A stretch of DNA of 64,000 nucleotides from JANPLG01 sp964609085. Its GTDB lineage: Bacteria; Armatimonadota; SYMT01. A program made the translations under genes and the position numbers. The notes beneath the pieces were generated by a model, which was given only the letters and a program-made list of their open reading frames with translations, had not been told where the DNA came from and did no database searches. The stretch is from contig CAZSRZ010000005.1 of assembly GCA_964609085.1 (NCBI GenBank), forward strand, positions 1-64,000, written 5' to 3'. Shown here one piece after another: positions 59,738 through 64,000 of the stretch; position 1 is the first letter of the stretch, and each line of letters opens with the position of its first letter.

Positions 59738-59842
59738 ACAGCACGCCGGCCGCACGCGACACCACCCTCCAGATTCGCACGGGGCTTCCGATAACGCTGT
59801 CATCCGAAAGGTGGACCCGGCCCTGGCCGGAGCGGAGACGGA

Positions 59843-62029
59843 ATGAGCGAACGGCCGACGCAAGCGGGCACCTCCCAGCCGCGTAGGGGGGTGGGGCGTG
59901 TTGTGAGACCCACCGCGTGGCTGAACGGGCTGACGGCGCTCCTCTCCGCCGTGGGCGTGCTGGTCGTCTACCTCTGCACTCTGGCTCCCTCCATTGTGGA
60001 GGGGGACGGCTCCGAGTTGACGACTGCGGCCCACCTAGCGGGTGTGCCGCACCCCACCGGCTATCCGCTCTACATGCTCCTCAGCCATGGCTTCCTCCGA
60101 GTGTGCCAGTGGGGAAGCGTGGCTCTACGGATGAATCTGCTCTCCGCGCTCTGCGCGGCAGGAGCCGTTGGGCTTGTCTGTCTCCTCGCCATCCGCCTCA
60201 CGGGATCCCGGCCCGGCGGCGCGGTGGCGGCGCTCCTCTTCGGCTACAGCAGCACCTTCTGGTCGCAGGCGGTGATCGCCGAGGTCTATGCCTTCCACAT
60301 GCTGATGGTTGCCGGGGTGATGCTCAGCGCGCTGCGCTGGGACAACGCCGGCACCCGCGCCAGCTTCTTCTGCACTGCCCTTCTCTACGGCGCTGCGTTT
60401 GCGCACCATCTGAGCAGCGTGCTGCTGGCCCCTGCGCTACTATTCCTGCTGCTCACCTCCCGACACCGCGCCGCGGTGCCGCGGCTGTTGGCTCCGGCCG
60501 CTGCCCTGATGCTGCTGCCGTTACTGCTCTACGCCTACCTGCCGTGGGCCGCGCTGCGCAACACCCCCGCCAATTGGGGCGACCCCAGTACCCCTGCGAA
60601 CATGCTGGCGCACATCACGGGTCGCCAGTACCGCGACAGGATGTTCTCCGGGGGCGTGGGCGGGTTCGTGTCCCAGCTTCAAGCGTATGCCTGGAGCGCT
60701 CCGGGAGGGCGTCCGGGATACCTGCCGCAGCAATTCTCGCCCTGGCTGCTGCTCCTGGGGACCGTGGGCGTGGCGGGCCTTTATCGGCGGCATCGACGCT
60801 GGATCGGCTTCACCGCCCTCTACGCGGGCAGTGTCATCTTCTGGGCTGCCAACTACAAGATCTCCGACATCGAGGTCTACTACCTGGGCGCAACACTGGT
60901 TATCGCTTGCTGGATCGGCGTCGGGGCGCGTGAGGTGTTGCTCTGGGTGGAACGCCGCGCGCGGAGGGTGGTGAGGACCCGCTCAGCTCGGATAGCGGTG
61001 ACGCTCGCGGGGGGCCTCCTCGCGGCGCTGATCCCTGGGGTTGGGCTGGCGGAGAACTGGGAAACCAACGATCGCAGCGACGATTGGCGCACGCTGGCCT
61101 ACGCCCGCGCCGCCCTGGATGCGGTCCCGCGCAATGCGCTGTTGATCGGCGACGGCGACGGCTGGTACTTCCCCCTGCTCTACACACGATTTGTGGAAGG
61201 CCGGCGCCCCGACGTGACCCTGGCCGGATACTACGATCTGTTGCTGCCCGTCCGTAGCCGCCGGGCGGCACCGCTGATAGCCCAGGGAACTCTCTCGGGC
61301 ATCCCGGAGCCTTACCTCGCGCCGCATGGTCGTCGCAACTGGGACACGCATTTGCTGGCCCGGATCCTTGAAGAAAACGTGGGCAAGCGCCCCGTGTGTC
61401 TGTTGGGGGAGCCAGTAAGGATGCTGCGACAACCCTGGATGCAGGAGTTGCTCGCCCCCTACCGCGGCACCCAACGCACTAGCATCCCGTTGATGGAGCT
61501 CACGCGGGGCGCGCCGCCTACCCCGGCGGCCGACGGAAACCTCCTCGCCACGAGCTCCCCCATCGAGTTCCTGGCCTCCGGATCCAGGTCCGTGGGGACT
61601 CTGCTCGGGGCACGGATCATCCCTCTTTCCAACACCCCCGACGACGCGCCGCCCTGGGCCGAGCTCAGGTATGACTGGCTGGTCCATGACCCGGCACTCA
61701 TGCAGCGGGCGCACGTGCGGGTGATGTTCGCCGATGCGGAGGGGAACTACGCAACGTTCCCCGACGGCTCGATCGAGTTCCAGAACAATCACTGGTTGGG
61801 GCAGGGGATGCAGCCCGGAGATCGCTCCCTCGGGCGGACGGTCGGCGAGCGGTTTCGTGTCTACATTCCGCCGGGGGGGTGGGATCGGGACTCCTACCTC
61901 TGGGTCGGGCTGGTCGTGGACGATCGCTTCCTGCCCATCAAGGGACGCAGCGGGAACTTCGCGCGGGTTGACTTGCCCGCGCTGCGGGTGGCGATGCACG
62001 GGGCCAGGCTCCGCTCACCCGCTCCCTGA
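59843..62029 (+). CDS. DUF2723 membrane protein (probable glycosyltransferase)
   Basis: A 728-residue polytopic protein, about eleven helices in the first 500 residues. The DUF2723 signature PSIVEGDGSELTTAAHLAGVPHPTGYPLYMLL marks a GT-C type protein, related to O-mannosyl/dolichol-phosphate-sugar transferases, found widely in Bacteroidota, Planctomycetota and Armatimonadota. A C-terminal soluble domain (from ~430 on) includes DRSDDWRTLAYARAALDA and a jelly-roll-like end. It likely transfers a sugar from a lipid carrier to an exported protein or glycan. It is bounded by vapBC and the pyr leader. Confidence 0.88.
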   Translation: MSERPTQAGTSQPRRGVGRVVRPTAWLNGLTALLSAVGVLVVYLCTLAPSIVEGDGSELTTAAHLAGVPHPTGYPLYMLLSHGFLRVCQWGSVALRMNLLSALCAAGAVGLVCLLAIRLTGSRPGGAVAALLFGYSSTFWSQAVIAEVYAFHMLMVAGVMLSALRWDNAGTRASFFCTALLYGAAFAHHLSSVLLAPALLFLLLTSRHRAAVPRLLAPAAALMLLPLLLYAYLPWAALRNTPANWGDPSTPANMLAHITGRQYRDRMFSGGVGGFVSQLQAYAWSAPGGRPGYLPQQFSPWLLLLGTVGVAGLYRRHRRWIGFTALYAGSVIFWAANYKISDIEVYYLGATLVIACWIGVGAREVLLWVERRARRVVRTRSARIAVTLAGGLLAALIPGVGLAENWETNDRSDDWRTLAYARAALDAVPRNALLIGDGDGWYFPLLYTRFVEGRRPDVTLAGYYDLLLPVRSRRAAPLIAQGTLSGIPEPYLAPHGRRNWDTHLLARILEENVGKRPVCLLGEPVRMLRQPWMQELLAPYRGTQRTSIPLMELTRGAPPTPAADGNLLATSSPIEFLASGSRSVGTLLGARIIPLSNTPDDAPPWAELRYDWLVHDPALMQRAHVRVMFADAEGNYATFPDGSIEFQNNHWLGQGMQPGDRSLGRTVGERFRVYIPPGGWDRDSYLWVGLVVDDRFLPIKGRSGNFARVDLPALRVAMHGARLRSPAP

Positions 62030-62070
62030 AGTGGGGGGGGAACGGGGCCTTCTGGTGGTCGCTCGGCCGG

Positions 62071-62099
62071 CTGACGCCTGCCGGCCGGCGTGATAGAGT
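62071..62099 (+). promoter_or_regulatory. Candidate promoter of the pyr operon
   Basis: CTGACG (62071-62076), 17-base spacer, TAGAGT (62094-62099), just before the PyrR-binding leader. Match is moderate but position is ideal. Confidence 0.5.
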
Positions 62100-62126
62100 A
62101 GGGAGATTCAGGTGTGCCTTTAAGTC

Positions 62127-62149
62127 GGTCCTGTGAGGCTGACAAGGAC
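62127..62149 (+). promoter_or_regulatory. PyrR-binding RNA hairpin in the pyr leader
   Basis: GGTCCTGTGAGGCT (62127-62140) fits the PyrR site consensus ARUCCNGNGAGGYU except for the first base. GTCC (62128-62131) can pair with GGAC (62146-62149) to present the conserved loop. UMP/UTP-bound PyrR should bind here. Confidence 0.75.
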
Positions 62150-62224
62150 GCCGCACTTCCCCAACCGCCCGTGCCGAACCCCACCAGGCGCGGGTGTCGG
62201 CGCAGCGCGCGCTTCCTGGCGTCA

Positions 62225-62247
62225 GCCTCGGCCCACCTGGCGGAGGC
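62225..62247 (+). promoter_or_regulatory. Ribosome-binding-site-sequestering hairpin before pyrR
   Basis: GCCTC (62225-62229) pairs with GAGGC (62243-62247), which contains most of the GGAGG ribosome-binding site of pyrR. Together with the PyrR site upstream this is consistent with translational repression; an alternative stem 62168-62175 with 62187-62194 lies between them without a U-tract. Confidence 0.4.
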
Positions 62248-62256
62248 ACTTCTTTC

Positions 62257-62811
62257 ATGGCGTCGGTTGGGCCCATCCCGCTGCAGGTAATGTCCGCGGA
62301 CGACATCCGACGGGCGCTCACCCGCATTGCCCATGAGATCGTGGAGAAGAATCGCGGGGCGGAGCGGTTGGCGCTGATCGGGATCCAACGGAAGGGCGTG
62401 CCCCTGGCCCACCGCATCGCTGAGCTGATCCACCGGTTCGAGGGCTCGACCGTTCCCGTGGGAACGCTGGACATCACCCTCTACCGCGACGACGTGTTGC
62501 AGCGCGCGATCCAGGTCCGCGAGACGGACATCCCCGGCGACCTTACCGGCATGAACGTGGTGCTGGTGGACGAAGTTTTCTTCACAGGGCGGACGGCCCG
62601 CGCGGCTCTGGATGCAGTCATCGACCACGGCCGCCCCGCATCGGTCCAATTGGCCGTTCTCGTCGACCGTGGCCACCGCGAATTGCCGATCCGCCCGGAC
62701 TACGTTGGCAAGAACCTCCCCACGGCCAGGCGCGAGCACGTCGACGTGCGACTCGTCGAGCAACAGAGCGAGGACGGCGTTTACATCGAGAAGGCCGCCG
62801 ATGCTGAGTAG
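62257..62811 (+). CDS. pyrR: Bifunctional PyrR regulator/uracil phosphoribosyltransferase
   Basis: A 184-residue protein; ATG 62257 follows GGAGG by ten bases. It begins PLQVMSADDIRRALTRIAHEI and has the PRPP motif VVLVDEVFFTGRT (the usual VDDVLYTGRT, with Asp-to-Glu in the second acid). RGHRELPIRPDYVGKNLPT is the RNA-binding basic region. PyrR binds leader RNA of pyr genes when UMP is high, and here the leader has a matching site, so the operon is autoregulated. First gene of pyrR-pyrB-pyrC. Confidence 0.93.
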   Translation: MASVGPIPLQVMSADDIRRALTRIAHEIVEKNRGAERLALIGIQRKGVPLAHRIAELIHRFEGSTVPVGTLDITLYRDDVLQRAIQVRETDIPGDLTGMNVVLVDEVFFTGRTARAALDAVIDHGRPASVQLAVLVDRGHRELPIRPDYVGKNLPTARREHVDVRLVEQQSEDGVYIEKAADAE

Positions 62812-62823
62812 AGATCTCGAGTC

Positions 62824-63798
62824 ATGGCCATGACACTCGACCGGGAGGACGTGGGGCAGCCACGCGGAGGCCTGAAACGCACGGACGTGCTGAGCCTGCG
62901 GACCATGGACCGCGAGGAGATCGAGACCATCCTGGCCACCGCGTCGGCGTTCAAGGAAGTGATGGGCAGGACAATCAAGAAGGTCCCCACCCTACGCGGC
63001 AAATCGGTGGTCACGCTGTTCTACGAGAACTCGACGCGGACTCGCGTCTCTTTCGAGCTCGCGGCCAAGATGATGTCCGCGGATGCCATCAACGTCTCCG
63101 CTTCGGGCAGCAGTGTAGCCAAGGGGGAATCCCTCAAGGACACGGCGCTGACTCTTGAGGCGATGGGGATGGATCTGATCGTCATCCGCCACCCGCTCTC
63201 CGGCAGCGCCGACTACGTGGCGAACCAGGTGAGCATTCCCGTCATCAACGCCGGCGACGGCATGCACGAGCATCCGAGTCAGGGCCTGCTGGACGTGATG
63301 ACCCTGATGGGCTCTCGGGGCAGGATTGAAGGACTGCGCGTGTTGATTGTGGGCGACCTGCTGCATAGCCGTGTGGCGCGGAGCAATATGTGGGCATTGC
63401 GGACGCTAGGCGCCCATGTTCGGCTTTGCGGCCCATCCACTCTGATCCCGCCCGGACTGGACTCGGCCGGCATCGAGGTGTTCGAGGACCTCGATGCCGC
63501 CATCGAGGGCGTCGATGTGGTCAACGTGCTGCGTATCCAACTCGAGCGGCAGGAAGCCGGGCTGTTCCCCTCCCTCCGAGAGTACAGCGAGCGGTGGGGC
63601 GTGAACCCTCGGAGGCTGGAGCGAGCGGCACCGGGTGTGGCGGTGATGCATCCCGGGCCGATGAATCGGGGCCTGGAGATCAGCCCAGAGGTGGCGGATG
63701 CGGGCTATAGCCTGATCACCGCGCAGGTAACCCACGGCGTGGCCGTGCGGATGGCCCTGCTCTACCTGCTCCTGGGAGGCGCGGGCAATGCCGTTTAG
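62824..63798 (+). CDS. pyrB: Aspartate carbamoyltransferase catalytic chain
   Basis: A 324-residue catalytic subunit that joins carbamoyl phosphate and aspartate. Carbamoyl-phosphate motifs FYENSTRTRVSFELA, HEHPSQGLLDVMTL; the aspartate loop lies around LRIQLERQEAG and MHPGPMNRGLEI near the end. The ATG at 62824 is 12 bases after pyrR. No regulatory pyrI is nearby, as usual for PyrR-controlled operons. Confidence 0.95.
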   Translation: MAMTLDREDVGQPRGGLKRTDVLSLRTMDREEIETILATASAFKEVMGRTIKKVPTLRGKSVVTLFYENSTRTRVSFELAAKMMSADAINVSASGSSVAKGESLKDTALTLEAMGMDLIVIRHPLSGSADYVANQVSIPVINAGDGMHEHPSQGLLDVMTLMGSRGRIEGLRVLIVGDLLHSRVARSNMWALRTLGAHVRLCGPSTLIPPGLDSAGIEVFEDLDAAIEGVDVVNVLRIQLERQEAGLFPSLREYSERWGVNPRRLERAAPGVAVMHPGPMNRGLEISPEVADAGYSLITAQVTHGVAVRMALLYLLLGGAGNAV

Positions 63799-63834
63799 TC
63801 GTGGCCGGTTGGGCCGGAGAGGCGGACGAAGCTC

Positions 63835-64000
63835 ATGGGCCTGCTGATCAGAGGAGGCCGGGTGATCGACCCGGCACAGGAGTTGGACGTCCAGGCGGAC
63901 GTGCTTCTGGTGGATGGCCGCGTCAACCGCATCGAGCCCGGCATCTCCCCCGCGGGACACGAGCTTCTCGAGGCGGCGGATCAGGTGGTCTGTCCCGGAT
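63835..64000 (+). CDS. pyrC: Dihydroorotase, 3'-truncated
   Basis: The first 55 residues of an amidohydrolase starting at ATG 63835, cut by the window end. GLLIRGGRVIDPAQELDVQADVLL and DGRVNRIEPGISP is the typical N-terminal beta domain of PyrC. The position after pyrB supports dihydroorotase, the third pyrimidine step. The metal-binding HxH lies beyond the window. Confidence 0.85.
   Translation, partial: MGLLIRGGRVIDPAQELDVQADVLLVDGRVNRIEPGISPAGHELLEAADQVVCPG

Overview
The window is GC-rich, densely coded DNA from a diderm bacterium. It encodes an outer-membrane beta-barrel, Tat-exported proteins, many cleavable signal peptides and several periplasmic multihaem cytochromes. It mixes families common in Planctomycetota, Verrucomicrobiota and Armatimonadota (DUF1549/DUF1553 with DUF1501, DUF1080, DUF2723, Gfo/Idh/MocA, sugar isomerase/epimerases, phytanoyl-CoA dioxygenases) with a gram-positive-like LexA box and a PyrR-controlled pyrimidine operon. 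An Armatimonadota-like or related uncultured lineage is my best guess, at low to moderate confidence. Both ends cut through genes. I saw no rRNA, tRNA, CRISPR array or insertion sequence, and no gene-free stretch over 300 bases.

Layout. 1-3.6 kb: a DUF1549/LamG/DUF1553 protein and its DUF1501 partner. 3.6-8.3 kb, minus strand: an ArsR-type regulator, a CAP-domain secreted protein, a Dabb protein, an unknown ORF, a methyltransferase and a GT4 glycosyltransferase. 8.5-14 kb: a PP2C-like membrane pseudophosphatase, a lone ParE/RelE-like protein, a small membrane protein, a Asp/Arg-rich repeat protein and a prolyl oligopeptidase, the last two separated by a strong hairpin terminator. 14-20.7 kb: a nucleotidyltransferase, a UbiA-type prenyltransferase, the MTA salvage set mtnP-mtnA-apt, a phytanoyl-CoA dioxygenase, a sugar isomerase and a group II truncated globin.

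20.8-26.9 kb is an electron-transfer island: a monohaem cytochrome, a decahaem MtrA/DmsE-like cytochrome, an MtrB/PioB-like porin, a hexahaem cytochrome and a four-domain cytochrome c. Together they look like a complete trans-outer-membrane electron conduit. It is followed by a Ycf46-like AAA ATPase and a very unusual ORF joining an ECF sigma factor, an internal Tat signal and a ThuA-like domain.

31-45 kb: a phosphoesterase, a dihaem cytochrome, a cytidylate-kinase-like protein, CstA, a pair of sugar ABC permeases, a few enzymes, then an Rrf2 regulator followed by a full sulfate ABC transporter. 45.3-49.1 kb: a two-gene unit made of a degenerate CHAT domain fused to a transglutaminase-like domain, overlapping an alpha/beta hydrolase. 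I consider it the best candidate for an undescribed effector system.

49-64 kb: a phosphodiester glycosidase, an M48 peptidase, a DUF1080 protein, a DapA-family aldolase, an oxidoreductase, a secreted propeller-like protein, an SOS-type imuB-DUF6504 pair behind a LexA-like box, an esterase, a VOC protein, a VapBC pair with an almost leaderless promoter, a large DUF2723 membrane protein, and pyrR-pyrB-pyrC preceded by a recognisable PyrR-binding RNA hairpin. All percentages and family assignments are by eye; no database search was run.
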